Position numbers and translations under genes: made by a program. Of a stretch of 64,000 nt of DNA, positions 35,906 through 44,822 are shown piece by piece. Under the pieces are notes generated by a model, which saw only the letters and a list, made by a program, of their open reading frames with translations, was not told the DNA's origin and did not search any database. Source of the DNA: Martelella limonii (GTDB lineage Bacteria > Pseudomonadota > Alphaproteobacteria > Rhizobiales > Rhizobiaceae); assembly GCF_013344475.1 (NCBI RefSeq), contig NZ_JABUOU010000002.1:248001-312000 (forward strand), in the 5' to 3' direction. Every line of letters begins with the position of its first letter. The first letter of the stretch is position 1.

Positions 35906-36673
35906 TCATGTCTCTGATTCCCCGAGATAGGCTTCCCTGACCTTCGGATTGCCGCGCACCTCGTCGGGAGAACCTTCCGCGATGATGCGGCCCTGCGCAA
36001 GAACCGAAATCTTGTCGGCAAGGGAGAACACAACATGCATGTCGTGCTCGATGATCACCTTGGTCATGCCACGCGCCTTGATCCGCTGGAGAAGCTCGAT
36101 GGTGCGGTTGGTATCGTGGCGGGCCATGCCGGCGGTCGGCTCGTCCAGCAACAGAAGCTTGGGCTTCTGGATCAGGCACATGGCAAGCTCCAGGCGGCGT
36201 TTGTCGCCGCGTGACAGCGAGCCAGCCTCATGGTTTCGGCGCGCCGAAAGGCCGATGTCTTCAAGCGTCGCCTCGGCCTCCTCGCGGACCTGTCTCTCCC
36301 CGGCCAGCGCCCGGATCGCATTGAGCCGGAATGCACCGTCCCGCCTTGCAAAGGCGGGGATCATGACGTTTTCGAGAAGCGTCAGGTCCGGGAAGATCTC
36401 GGGCGTCTGGAAAACACGCGAGACGCCCATCTGGTTGATCTCGTGGGGCGGGTGTTTGGTCAGCGTCTTGCCATCGAAGACGACCCTGCCATGGGTCGGC
36501 TTCAACCGGCCGATGCAGACGTTGAGAAGCGTGGACTTGCCCGCGCCATTGGGGCCGATAATGGCGTGGACCTTGCCGCTTTCGACCTCGAGATTGACAT
36601 CGGAGAGCGCCCTCAGGCCGCCGAATGTCTTGTGCACGTCATCCACATGGAGAACGATGTTGTTGTCGGCCAT
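35906..36673 (-). CDS. livG: Branched-chain amino acid type ABC transporter ATP-binding protein LivG
   Basis: 255 residues from ATG 36673, starting four bases after the livM stop. Walker A IIGPNGAGKSTLLNVCIGR, signature SLSRGDKRRLELAMCL, Walker B LLLLDEPTAGM, and the H-loop IIEHDMHVV. The signature's Arg in place of the second Gly of LSGG (SLSRGD) is usual in the LivG/UrtD group. Energises the LivHM permease. Confidence 0.93.
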   Translation of the reverse strand: MADNNIVLHVDDVHKTFGGLRALSDVNLEVESGKVHAIIGPNGAGKSTLLNVCIGRLKPTHGRVVFDGKTLTKHPPHEINQMGVSRVFQTPEIFPDLTLLENVMIPAFARRDGAFRLNAIRALAGERQVREEAEATLEDIGLSARRNHEAGSLSRGDKRRLELAMCLIQKPKLLLLDEPTAGMARHDTNRTIELLQRIKARGMTKVIIEHDMHVVFSLADKISVLAQGRIIAEGSPDEVRGNPKVREAYLGESET

Positions 36674-36677
36674 GGTG

Positions 36678-37826
36678 CTACTCCGCTGGCTGGACTTCGG
36701 CGACGGATTGTTCCTGCGCCTTGCCGGAGCCGCCGCCACCGATGCGGGCGCGGACCCGTTTGACGCCTTCCATGATGCCGCCGGGCAGGAAGATAACGAT
36801 CGCCATGAAGATCAGGCCGAGGGTGAGGTGCCAGCCTTCGCCGACGAACAGGGAGATCAACTTGACGACCGGGGTCTCGATCGCGTTCGGCAGGAAGGAG
36901 AAGGTCTGGTGCAGGGCCTGTTCGTTGAAGGACGAGAAGATGTTCTCGAAATACTTGATGATCACGGCGCCGATCACGGGGCCGACCAGCGTGCCGACGC
37001 CGCCGAGAATGGTCATCAGCACGACTTCGCCCGAGGCCGTCCACTGCATGCGCTCGGCGCCCGCCAGCGGATCGGTGACCGCCATCAGCGCGCCGGCGAG
37101 GCCCGCGAACATGCCGGAAATGATGAAGGCGGAGCGCAGATAGGGCCGCGTGTTGAAGCCGGTATACATCATCCGGTTCTGGTTCGATTTCACCGCCTTC
37201 AGCATCATGCCGAAGGGCGAACGGAAGATGCGGATGGTGAGGTAGAAGCAGATCAGGAGCGCGATGGCGCAGAAATAAAAACCCGGATAGCCCTGCAGCT
37301 CGAGCCCGAAGAATTCGGGCGAGGGCAGGCCTGCGCCGGCCTCGGAGAACATCCGGTCGAGGATGCGCGGATCATTGTGCGAGAGCTGCAGGCCGGTTTC
37401 GCCATTGGTGATCGGGGTCAGCACCGAATAGGCGAGGTTGTAGCTCATCTGGGCGAAGGCGAGCGTCAGGATCGAGAAATAGATGCCCGAGCGGCGCAGC
37501 GTCACGAAGCCGATGACGGCGGCGAACAGGCCGGAACAGATCATCGCGAAGATGATTGCGGGGATTGCGTTCATGGTCAGAAGCTTGAACGACCAGACCG
37601 CGGCATAGGAGCCGACGCCGAGGAAGGCGGCATGGCCGAACGAGAGATAGCCGGTGAGCCCGAACAGGATGTTGAAGCCGATGGCGAAGATGCCGAAGAT
37701 CGCGAATTTCTGCAGGAGCGCCGGATAGGCCGCACCCAGCGGCATGAACAGGATGGGCGCTGCCAGCACGATCGCCGAGAAGATGATGAACAGCAGCCAG
37801 TCGTTGCGGGAGAGGTTGGCGAACAT
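36678..37826 (-). CDS. livM: Branched-chain amino acid type ABC transporter permease LivM
   Basis: 382 residues, about ten transmembrane segments, with [22 protein letters not shown] and [24 protein letters not shown], the LivM core, and [16 protein letters not shown] near the C-terminus. A ~25-residue Gly/Glu-rich cytoplasmic tail ends the protein. Starts six bases after livH. Confidence 0.92.
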   Translation of the reverse strand: MFANLSRNDWLLFIIFSAIVLAAPILFMPLGAAYPALLQKFAIFGIFAIGFNILFGLTGYLSFGHAAFLGVGSYAAVWSFKLLTMNAIPAIIFAMICSGLFAAVIGFVTLRRSGIYFSILTLAFAQMSYNLAYSVLTPITNGETGLQLSHNDPRILDRMFSEAGAGLPSPEFFGLELQGYPGFYFCAIALLICFYLTIRIFRSPFGMMLKAVKSNQNRMMYTGFNTRPYLRSAFIISGMFAGLAGALMAVTDPLAGAERMQWTASGEVVLMTILGGVGTLVGPVIGAVIIKYFENIFSSFNEQALHQTFSFLPNAIETPVVKLISLFVGEGWHLTLGLIFMAIVIFLPGGIMEGVKRVRARIGGGGSGKAQEQSVAEVQPAE

Positions 37827-37832
37827 GCGGAT

Positions 37833-38849
37833 CTATTCCTCCATCACGCCGCGGCGGCCCATGAGCCCGCGCGGCATGGTCAAGAGAATGATGACGGCGA
37901 CGAGGTAGATGATGACCTGGTCGATGCCGGGGATGATGGCCTTGACCTCGTTCATCGAGGCGAAGGACTGGAGAATGCCGAGGGTGAAGCCGGCGATGAT
38001 CGCGCCGGGCAGCGAACCCATGCCGCCGACGACCACGACCACGAAGGAAAGCACCAGGAAATCCATGCCGAGGTGATAGTTCGGCGGCAGGATGGGCGTG
38101 TACATCACGCCCGCAAGGCCCGCGACCACGGCGGCGATGCCGAAGACGACGGTGAAGCGTTTTTCGATGTCGACGCCGAGCAGGCCGACGGTTTCCCGGT
38201 CGCGCATGCCGGCGCGGACCACCATGCCGTAGGTCGTGAATTGCAGGAAGGCGAAGACCGCGCCGATGATGAGGAGGGCCGTGACGAAATAGATCAGACG
38301 CCACCAGGGATAGACGATGAAGGAATCGGCCATGCCGATCCAAGCGCCGATATTGGCGGTGCCGGCAAAGGCAGAAGGTGCCGATTGAGGGATCGGGTTG
38401 GCGCCGAAGATCTGCTTGATGATTTCCTGGAGCACGATGGCAAGGCCGAAGGTGACGAGGATCTGGTCGGCATGAGGCCGCTTGTAGAAGAACCGGATGA
38501 GCCCGCGTTCCATGACGAGTCCGAAGAGCAGCATCACCGGGATCGCAAGCAGGATCGACAGCGGCACGGACCAGTTGATGATTGCAGCGCCCGTGTCACC
38601 GAAGGCATATTCCATGTAGGGGATCGGGCGCGGCGCAAACAGCGCGCCTTCCGCCTTTGGCGGCTGGACCGGCCATGTGATCAGCGCGTTGAAGGCCACG
38701 GAGCAGAAGGCGCCCAGCATGAACAGTGCGCCGTGGGCGAAATTGACCACGCCAAGCGTGCCGAAGACCAGGGTCAGGCCAAGGGCGATCAGCGAATAGG
38801 CCGCGCCCTTGTCCAGACCGTTCAGAATTTGAATGATGATGGCGTCCAT
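37833..38849 (-). CDS. livH: Branched-chain amino acid type ABC transporter permease LivH
   Basis: 338 residues. LNGLDKGAAYSLIALGLTLVFGTLGVVNFAHGALFMLGAF is the typical LivH N-terminus and GGMGSLPGAIIAGFTLGILQS the conserved C-terminal part. It has a ~70-residue insertion with a hydrophilic loop (PPKAEGALFAPRPIPY), longer than E. coli LivH. Confidence 0.92.
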   Translation of the reverse strand: MDAIIIQILNGLDKGAAYSLIALGLTLVFGTLGVVNFAHGALFMLGAFCSVAFNALITWPVQPPKAEGALFAPRPIPYMEYAFGDTGAAIINWSVPLSILLAIPVMLLFGLVMERGLIRFFYKRPHADQILVTFGLAIVLQEIIKQIFGANPIPQSAPSAFAGTANIGAWIGMADSFIVYPWWRLIYFVTALLIIGAVFAFLQFTTYGMVVRAGMRDRETVGLLGVDIEKRFTVVFGIAAVVAGLAGVMYTPILPPNYHLGMDFLVLSFVVVVVGGMGSLPGAIIAGFTLGILQSFASMNEVKAIIPGIDQVIIYLVAVIILLTMPRGLMGRRGVMEE

Positions 38850-38925
38850 GACCCGCTATCCGCTGTTGAGATGCGTGGGGCCGGGGGCGATTGCAGCACC
38901 CGGCCCGTTGTTCAACTGCCCGAAC

Positions 38926-40275
38926 TCAGCACTGCTTGGCGGTATCGGGGCCAAGCTCGCCGCCGAAGATCGACGGGTCGTAATCGACCTGGGCGCGCGG
39001 CACGATCTCTACCACCTTCAGGAGGTCGTATTCGTTTTCCGGCTTCGGATTACCGCGGACCACGAGAACGTCTTTCATGCACTGATGGTCGGCGGCGCGG
39101 TAGAGCGTCGGGCCGTTGCCGAGACCGTCGAACTCGAAGCCTTCCAGCGCCTTGATGACTTCCGGGGCGTAGAAGGTTCCGGCGCGCTCGACGGCATCGG
39201 CGTAAAGGAGAGCCTGGACGTAGCAGGTCTGTGCGGCCTGGGACGGCGGGAAGCCGTATTCGGCCCCGAACGACTGAACCAGCGCCTTCGTGCCGTCATC
39301 CTCGAGCGACCATAGCCAGTTGGCCGAGCCGAGGATGTTCTGGGCGGCGGAACCGGCACCCTTTGCCATCAGGTCGGAGAACAGCGGGACCACGATCTCG
39401 AAATTCTTGCCGTTGACCTGCTTGTCCTTGAGGCCGAACTGGACGGCCTGGGTCAGAGAATTGACCATGTCGCCGCCATAGTGGTTGAGGATCAGCACGT
39501 CGGCGCCGGAATTGAGAACCGGGGTGATGTACTGCGAGAAGTCGCCCGCACCGACCGGGGTCTTGACCGTCTGAACGGTTTCCCAGCCAAGCGCCTCGGT
39601 GGCGTTCTTCATCGATTCTTCCTGGGTCCAGCCCCAGGTATAGTCGGCGGTCAGGTGATAGGCGCGGCGGTCCTTGCCGTATTCGGCGGCAAGCACCGGG
39701 CCGAGCGCTTCGCCGGACTGGTAGGCGTTGAAGAAGTGACGGAAGCCGTAGCGACGCTTGTCCTTGCCGGTGGTGTCGTTGGAGTGGGTAAGGCCTGCCA
39801 TGAAGATGACGCCCATGTCCTGGCAGAGGCTCTGAACGGCAACGGCCACGCCCGACGAGGAACCGCCGGTGATCATCACCGCGCCGTCCTTTTCGATCAT
39901 GCGCTTGGCGCCGTCGCGGGCGGCATCCGACTTGGTCTGGGTGTCGCCGGTGACGTAATCGACCTTCTTGCCGAGAATGCCGTTGCCCTTCAGCGTCTTG
40001 GACGAGAAGGTGGCGAGCATGCCGCCGTCGCCTTCGCCGTTCAGATGCTTGGCGGCGAGTTGAAGGGCTTTCAGTTCATCGAGGCCTTCATCGGCGTAGG
40101 GGCCTGTCTGGGGCACGTTGAAGCCGAGCACGACATTGCTGCCGGTCGGCATGTTGCAGGACATCATGTCCTGAGCGTAGGCGCCGCGAACGAAATGCAT
40201 GGGGGCTGCGAGGGTGATGCCGGCTGCAGCACCTGCTCTGAGCAGGCTGCGCCGGTTCATGATAAAGCGAGACAT
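38926..40275 (-). CDS. ABC transporter periplasmic substrate-binding protein (LivK-like)
   Basis: 449 residues with a Tat-like signal (MNRRSLLRAGAAAGITLAAPMHFVRGAYAQ). The type I periplasmic-binding fold is clear: VVLGFNVPQTGPYADEGLDELKALQLAAKHLNG, ITGGSSSGVAVAVQ, and ADVLILNHYGGDMVNSLTQA. It differs enough from classical LivK that the ligand (branched amino acid, amide or other) cannot be named. First gene of the operon, feeding livHMGF. Confidence 0.88.
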   Translation of the reverse strand: MSRFIMNRRSLLRAGAAAGITLAAPMHFVRGAYAQDMMSCNMPTGSNVVLGFNVPQTGPYADEGLDELKALQLAAKHLNGEGDGGMLATFSSKTLKGNGILGKKVDYVTGDTQTKSDAARDGAKRMIEKDGAVMITGGSSSGVAVAVQSLCQDMGVIFMAGLTHSNDTTGKDKRRYGFRHFFNAYQSGEALGPVLAAEYGKDRRAYHLTADYTWGWTQEESMKNATEALGWETVQTVKTPVGAGDFSQYITPVLNSGADVLILNHYGGDMVNSLTQAVQFGLKDKQVNGKNFEIVVPLFSDLMAKGAGSAAQNILGSANWLWSLEDDGTKALVQSFGAEYGFPPSQAAQTCYVQALLYADAVERAGTFYAPEVIKALEGFEFDGLGNGPTLYRAADHQCMKDVLVVRGNPKPENEYDLLKVVEIVPRAQVDYDPSIFGGELGPDTAKQC

Positions 40276-40497
40276 TCAGACTCCTCCCAAGTCTTGAAAA
40301 GGGCTGCGCCCTCCTCGGCGCAGACACGCTCGTCCTCCGGAGCGCATGGCCGGATGCTAGCAAGTGGGCGAATTGTCGCAATTGACCGATAGTGATAAGA
40401 CCTTTGTTTAAGTCGTCTCTTGCTTACGCAGGCCGCCATGGGTTGAAGGCAAAGCCCGATCAGCGCATATAGGCGCAAGCGGCGCAAAGGATGGATG

Positions 40498-40971
40498 ATG
40501 GCTGACGAAACGGTGCAACCGTTCTGGCGGGTCAAACGACTCGACGAGATGGACAATCGCGAATGGGAATCCCTCTGCGATGGTTGCGGGCTGTGCTGCC
40601 TGAACAAGCTGGAAGACTGGGAAACGGGCGAGGTGGCTTACACCTCGGTTGCATGCCGGCTTCTGGATGGCCATTCATGCCAGTGTTCTGATTATGAGCA
40701 CCGCCAGAAGACGGTGCCGGAATGCATCCAGCTCGACCTCGAGGGCGTGGAGGAGATCGCGTGGTTGCCGCCGACCTGCGCCTATCGGCTTGTCCATGAG
40801 GGGCAGGATCTCTACTGGTGGCATTACCTGGTTTCCGGCGACCGCGAGACGGTGCACCAGGCCGGGATTTCGGCGCGCGACCGGACAATCAGCGAGCTCA
40901 AGGTGGCGGTCGAGGATTATGAGGATTACCTGATCGAATGGCCTGTTCTGACCGGCGAAAAGACCGGCTAG
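40498..40971 (+). CDS. YcgN family cysteine cluster protein (UPF0260)
   Basis: 157 residues. The Cys cluster is complete: LCDGCGLCCLNKLED, a second Cys in SVACRLLD, HSCQCSDYEHR, and PECIQ/PTCAY further on, probably a metal or Fe-S site. FWRVKRLDEMDNREWESLCDGCG is the family opening. Function unknown. AAAGGA precedes ATG 40498; ATG 40495 is also in frame. Confidence 0.9.
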   Translation: MADETVQPFWRVKRLDEMDNREWESLCDGCGLCCLNKLEDWETGEVAYTSVACRLLDGHSCQCSDYEHRQKTVPECIQLDLEGVEEIAWLPPTCAYRLVHEGQDLYWWHYLVSGDRETVHQAGISARDRTISELKVAVEDYEDYLIEWPVLTGEKTG

Positions 40972-41012
40972 GCGTCTTCGATCAATTTCAGAATAAGAAA
41001 TAATACCTAAAA

Positions 41013-41055
41013 TAGGAAAATAATCCTTGACGCCGTAACGGTGGTTTGATAGGTT
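41013..41055 (+). promoter_or_regulatory. Presumed GTA promoter with palindromic activator site
   Basis: -35 box TTGACG (41027-41032), 17-base spacer, -10 box TAGGTT (41050-41055). The palindrome TAGGAAAATAATCCTT (41013-41028) abuts the -35 and would be centred near -41.5, the usual place for a class II activator. It shares 15 identical bases with the site upstream of the GafY-like gene. A second small inverted repeat CCTA-AAA-TAGG overlaps it (41006-41016). Confidence 0.6.
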
Positions 41056-41061
41056 CTCAAT

Positions 41062-41150
41062 ACGGTCGGGAAAGTGCGGGTTGATCCTGCAGCTCCCGTC
41101 TCACTCATTCGTCACTCAGACTGGCCCGGTTTTTCGACCGGGCTTTTTTT
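41062..41150 (+). ncRNA. Structured GTA leader or small RNA ending in a terminator
   Basis: From the predicted start near 41062 the RNA would fold into a 5' hairpin (CGGGA 41067-41071 with TCCCG 41094-41098; TGCGGG 41075-41080 with CCTGCA 41086-41091; loop TTGAT), then ~25 unpaired bases, then an intrinsic terminator. This is the shape of a ~90-nt small RNA, but its position directly before the terminase gene makes a premature-termination leader for the GTA operon at least as likely. No known RNA family was recognised. Confidence 0.4.
41124..41150 (+). terminator. Intrinsic terminator before the first GTA gene
   Basis: GCCCGGT (41124-41130) pairs with ACCGGGC (41137-41143), loop TTTTCG, followed by seven T. 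It stands between the presumed promoter and the terminase small subunit gene. Confidence 0.88.
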
Positions 41151-41196
41151 ATGGTCGAACGGCCGGCTTGTCTGAGCCTGCCGGAAGGAGCTTGCT

Positions 41197-41697
41197 GTGG
41201 CTGACCATTTCGACATTTCGCTGTTCGGCCTCTGGCCGCGCAATCCGCGCTATGAGGGCGGTCAACATTTCGATGGCGGGACGGCGCGCGCCGAGGCGGG
41301 TTACCATTTCATCGAGCCGAAGACGCGCCGCGGAGGCGGCGATGACGACATGCGGCTGCTGCTCAATGATCTGACCGCGGAGATGCGGGCGCAATATACT
41401 TTCTTCAAGCGACTGAGGATGCGGGCGGCAAAGCGCGCGAGCCAGAATGACGAGGCCGATCAGCGCGCCGAGGTGAAGGCGGCGACCGATGCGATCGCGC
41501 TGATCATCCGGACTTTGGAAAAGGCGGACGAGTTGCAGCGGCGGCTTGCCGCCGCACGCAAGGACGAGGAAGAGCGTCAACTGAATTTCAGGGATTACGA
41601 TCATGCCAAAGCCCACTTCCTCGACCTCATCGAACAGCGGGCCGAGGAATTGGCGGAACGAAAGCTTGCCGGGCGCGAAACCGCTGCCGGAAGCTGA
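41197..41697 (+). CDS. GTA terminase small subunit-like protein (g1 position)
   Basis: 166 residues from GTG 41197, with AAGGAG six bases upstream. The middle and C-terminus are charged, helical and probably coiled coil (EMRAQYTFFKRLRMRAAKRA ... IIRTLEKADELQRRLAAARKDEEER). It overlaps the large terminase gene by 95 bases. Position, size and helical character fit the RcGTA g1 small terminase; direct sequence recognition is weak. Confidence 0.6.
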   Translation: MADHFDISLFGLWPRNPRYEGGQHFDGGTARAEAGYHFIEPKTRRGGGDDDMRLLLNDLTAEMRAQYTFFKRLRMRAAKRASQNDEADQRAEVKAATDAIALIIRTLEKADELQRRLAAARKDEEERQLNFRDYDHAKAHFLDLIEQRAEELAERKLAGRETAAGS

Positions 41698-42934
41698 TCC
41701 GTTTCATTATGCAGCCTTTCTTGCCAAGGACTGGCGGTTTCTGGCGCGGCCCGAGCAGTTGCCGCCTGCCGATGACTGGCGGACATGGCTCCTGATGGGC
41801 GGTCGCGGCTCGGGCAAGACCCGCGCAGGCGCCGAATGGGTGCATGAACTGGCGATTTCGGATGGCGCCCGCAGCGAGTTGCGGATTGCGCTGGTGGCGG
41901 AGACGCTGGGCGATGCGCGCGAGGTGATGATCGACGGCGTTTCCGGCATCTGCCGGGTGGCACGGCGGATGAAGCCGGATTTCGAGATCACCCGGCGCAG
42001 GCTCATCTGGCCGAACGGGGCGGTGGCGCATCTGTTTTCCTCGGAAGATCCGGAGGCCTTGCGCGGCCCGCAGTTTCACTATGCCTGGTGCGACGAACTG
42101 GCGAAGTGGCGTTATGGCGAGGAATGCTGGGACATGCTGCAGTTTGGACTGCGGCTCGGCGACGCACCCCGGCAGATGGTGACGACGACCCCGCGGGCGG
42201 TGCCGCTGTTGAAACAGCTGATGGCGGAGGACGACACGGTGCTGGCACGGATTGCGACTGCCGATAACCGCGCCAATCTGGCTCCGGGCTTCATCAAGGC
42301 GCTTTCGAACCGGTATGGCGGAACGCGGCTCGGGCGGCAGGAGCTTGACGGCGAACTGATCGAGGACCGCGAGGATGCGCTGTGGCGCCGCAGCGAACTG
42401 GAAACGATCGTGGCGCGGCGCGCCATGGCATCCGGACGGATCGTGGTGGCGGTCGATCCGCCGGCGGGGTCCGGGCGCAACTCGGTCTGCGGCATAGTGG
42501 TGGCGGGCGCGATGGAAAATGGCGGCGCCCTGGTGCTGGCCGATTGTTCTGTGGAAGGCGGGACGCCGGCGCAATGGGCGCGGGCGGTGGTCGAGGCCTA
42601 TCGCCGTTTCGATGCCGACCGGGTGGTGGCGGAGATCAACCAGGGCGGCGACATGGTGACGGCGATGCTGAGGAGCGTGGACGAGCGCCTGCCGGTTGCC
42701 ACCGTCAGGGCCAAGCGCGGCAAGTTTCTGCGCGCGGAGCCAGTTGCGGCACTCTATGAGCAGGGACGTGTGCGCCATGCCGGGCATTTCGCGCGGCTTG
42801 TCGACCAGATGTGCGATTTTGGCCCGGACGGACTTTCGGCGGGGCGCTCGCCCGACCGGCTGGATGCGCTGGTCTGGGCGCTGACCGCGCTGCTTCTGGA
42901 GGGCAACGGCATGCCGAGGGTCAGGGGCGTCTAG
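41603..42934 (+). CDS. GTA terminase large subunit (DNA packaging ATPase, g2)
   Basis: 443 residues. Walker A GGRGSGKT (residues 66-73), Walker B region HYAWCDELAKW, and the coupling motif MVTTTPRAVPLLKQLM form the ATPase. The nuclease domain starts IVVAVDPPAGSG and continues to RSPDRLDALVWALTALL, the conserved acidic C-terminus. The protein loads random host DNA into GTA capsids. Start ATG lies within the preceding gene, so the two are translationally linked. Confidence 0.93.
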   Translation: MPKPTSSTSSNSGPRNWRNESLPGAKPLPEADPFHYAAFLAKDWRFLARPEQLPPADDWRTWLLMGGRGSGKTRAGAEWVHELAISDGARSELRIALVAETLGDAREVMIDGVSGICRVARRMKPDFEITRRRLIWPNGAVAHLFSSEDPEALRGPQFHYAWCDELAKWRYGEECWDMLQFGLRLGDAPRQMVTTTPRAVPLLKQLMAEDDTVLARIATADNRANLAPGFIKALSNRYGGTRLGRQELDGELIEDREDALWRRSELETIVARRAMASGRIVVAVDPPAGSGRNSVCGIVVAGAMENGGALVLADCSVEGGTPAQWARAVVEAYRRFDADRVVAEINQGGDMVTAMLRSVDERLPVATVRAKRGKFLRAEPVAALYEQGRVRHAGHFARLVDQMCDFGPDGLSAGRSPDRLDALVWALTALLLEGNGMPRVRGV

Positions 42935-43006
42935 CCGGGCGCTGTGCGGCTTGCGCGTCACAATCGAGCGTGCTAGCCGGAGCCCGAACAGCGCAAGGGT
43001 CTCGGC

Positions 43007-43324
43007 ATGATACGACACATTGTTTTCTTCTCTGTTCCCGAAGGGGGCGATGCGGATGCGATCGAGGCCGGACTTTCGATGCTGACGGAAAATCCGCATG
43101 CGACGGTGCTGGAAATCGGCCGCAATACGCGCACCGATCTCTATGACGCCCAGGTGGATTTCATCGTCTATGGTGAGTTCGAGGACGAAGCGGCGCTTGC
43201 GGCCTACCGGGCGCATCCGATCTACCAGAAGTCGACGGCGACGGTTCGCCCGCTTCGGGAAATGCGGATTGCGGCGGATTATGATGCCGACAAGGCGGTC
43301 AGGACGTCGCTGTTTGCGGGGTAG
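43007..43324 (+). CDS. Dabb-domain (stress-responsive alpha/beta barrel) protein inside the GTA cluster
   Basis: 105 residues. MIRHIVFFSVPEGGDADAIEAGL and a C-terminal DFIVYGEFEDEAALAAYRAHPIYQ match the Dabb ferredoxin-like fold. Such proteins are small dimers of unknown or varied enzymatic role and are not GTA components. It lies in the same orientation between terminase and portal genes and is followed by palindromic repeat remnants, which suggests a host gene inserted in, or residing in, the cluster. Confidence 0.85.
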   Translation: MIRHIVFFSVPEGGDADAIEAGLSMLTENPHATVLEIGRNTRTDLYDAQVDFIVYGEFEDEAALAAYRAHPIYQKSTATVRPLREMRIAADYDADKAVRTSLFAG

Positions 43325-43372
43325 GTGTCAGGGCGGTTGGGCGTGATATCCGCGCGAGCCTGAGAACGCCGC

Positions 43373-43510
43373 CTGGACCCTCGGGTCAAGCCCGAGAGTG
43401 ACGCCATCTGAAGGTGTTATCATTCGGTGGCGAAGCAGCACCAGAGGCTTAGAGGGTATGCGCAACCCCGGCATGTGTCATGCTCTTGCTCGACAGGAGC
43501 ATCCAGGATG
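43373..43510. repeat. Palindromic (REP-like) element arms within the GTA cluster
   Basis: Two arms of the CTCGGGTCAAGCCCGAG family: 43373-43405 (CCTGGACCCTCGGGTCAAGC then CCGAGAGTGACG) and 43476-43510 (TGTCATGCTC then a GAGCATCCAGG end). They are ordered opposite to the copies at 12029 and 34930. Together with a terminator they fill the 313-base gap before the portal gene. Confidence 0.75.
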
Positions 43511-43587
43511 TGCGGGGAAACGACGCGATCCTTCGCAACCTGTATCTGTGGTTGCATAGCGTGATGGATAGATTTTTCGATCAGTTC

Positions 43588-43614
43588 AGCTCCGGCTTGC
43601 CGGGGCTTTTTTTG
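43588..43614 (+). terminator. Intrinsic terminator before the portal gene
   Basis: AGCTCCGGC (43588-43596) pairs with GCCGGGGCT (43599-43607) with one wobble, loop TT, then seven T. It lies 24 bases before the portal start codon. Confidence 0.88.
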
Positions 43615-43637
43615 TTTTGAAAACAGAGAGGTGAGGC

Positions 43638-44792
43638 ATGAAGATGCCGTTCCATCTGCCGGGCCGGCGGCCGGCGGGCGTGGTTTCCGCGTCTGAAAGA
43701 AAGGCGGCGCCGGCAATGCTTTCCGCGCTTCAGATCAGCGGCGAGGCGCGCTGGACCGGGCGGTCCTATGCATCGCTGTCGCGCGAGGGATTCATGAAGA
43801 ACCCGGTGGCGCACCGCGCGATCCGGTTGATCGCCGAGGCGTCTGCGGCGATGCCGTGGCAGCTTTTCGAGAATGGCACGCTCATTACCGATCACCCGCT
43901 TCTGTCGCTGCTGAAGCGACCGAACGGGCGGATGAGCGGATCGGATTTCTTCGAGGCGCTTTACGGCCATCTGCTCCTGTCCGGCAATGCCTATGTCGAG
44001 CCGGTGTTGATCGGCGACGCTCTGCGCGAACTGCACCTGCTGCGACCCGACCGGGTGCGGGTGATCGAGGGGCGGGACGGCTGGCCGGAGGCTTATGAGT
44101 ATCGCGCCGGGTCGCATGTCAGCCGCTATCCGGCCGAGGGCCTGACGGTGCTGCACATGCGGCTTTTTCATCCGCTTGATGATCACAGCGGACTTTCGCC
44201 CCTTGCCGCCGCGCAGATGGCGCTTGACCTGCACAATGCCTCGTCGGTCTGGAACAAGGCGCTCCTCGACAATTCGGCGCGTCCCTCGGGCGCACTGGTC
44301 TATCAGCCGAAGGATGGCGGGAACCTGACTGAAGAGCAGTATGAGCGGCTGAAGCAGGAGCTGGAGGAGGGCTATGCCGGCCCGGTGAAGGCAGGACGCC
44401 CGCTTCTGCTGGAAGGCGGGCTCGACTGGAAGGCGATGGGGCTCACGCCACGCGACATGGATTTCACCGAGGCCCGCAATGGGGCAGCGCGCGACATTGC
44501 GCTCGCCATCGGCGTGCCGCCGATGATGCTCGGGATTCCCGGCGACAACACCTATTCGAACTACCAGGAGGCGAACCGCGCCTTCTACCGTCTGACGGTG
44601 CTGCCGCTGATCGCGCGCACTTCTGCGGCTCTGACAAGCTGGCTGCAGCCGCTTTATGGCGAGGGTCTGCGGCTCGAGGCAGATCTCGACCAGGTGACGG
44701 CGCTTTCGGCCGAGCGCGACGCGCTCTGGGCCCGGATGGCGTCTGCCGATTTTCTTTCTGACGCCGAGAAGCGCGAGGCCGTTGGCTACTGA
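43638..44792 (+). CDS. GTA portal protein (HK97 family, g3)
   Basis: 384 residues. HK97-type portal features: NPVAHRAIRLIAEASAAMPW, FFEALYGHLLLSGNAYVEPV, the crown/stem region GLSPLAAAQMALDLHNASSVWNK and the conserved FTEARNGAARDIALAIGVPPMMLG then DNTYSNYQEANRAFYR. Forms the dodecameric ring for DNA entry and tail attachment. GAGAGG precedes the start. Confidence 0.95.
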   Translation: MKMPFHLPGRRPAGVVSASERKAAPAMLSALQISGEARWTGRSYASLSREGFMKNPVAHRAIRLIAEASAAMPWQLFENGTLITDHPLLSLLKRPNGRMSGSDFFEALYGHLLLSGNAYVEPVLIGDALRELHLLRPDRVRVIEGRDGWPEAYEYRAGSHVSRYPAEGLTVLHMRLFHPLDDHSGLSPLAAAQMALDLHNASSVWNKALLDNSARPSGALVYQPKDGGNLTEEQYERLKQELEEGYAGPVKAGRPLLLEGGLDWKAMGLTPRDMDFTEARNGAARDIALAIGVPPMMLGIPGDNTYSNYQEANRAFYRLTVLPLIARTSAALTSWLQPLYGEGLRLEADLDQVTALSAERDALWARMASADFLSDAEKREAVGY

Positions 44793-44822
44793 CCCGCGAA
44801 GGCAATTTCCGAAGGAGTGGAT

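Noticed and set aside
35949-39155. 1068-codon plus-strand open frame opposite the livF-livK genes
   Set aside because: It is antisense to four well-supported ABC transporter genes. Its translation is rich in Asp, Glu, Arg and His in the pattern typical of reverse-complement GC-rich codons and shows no domain.
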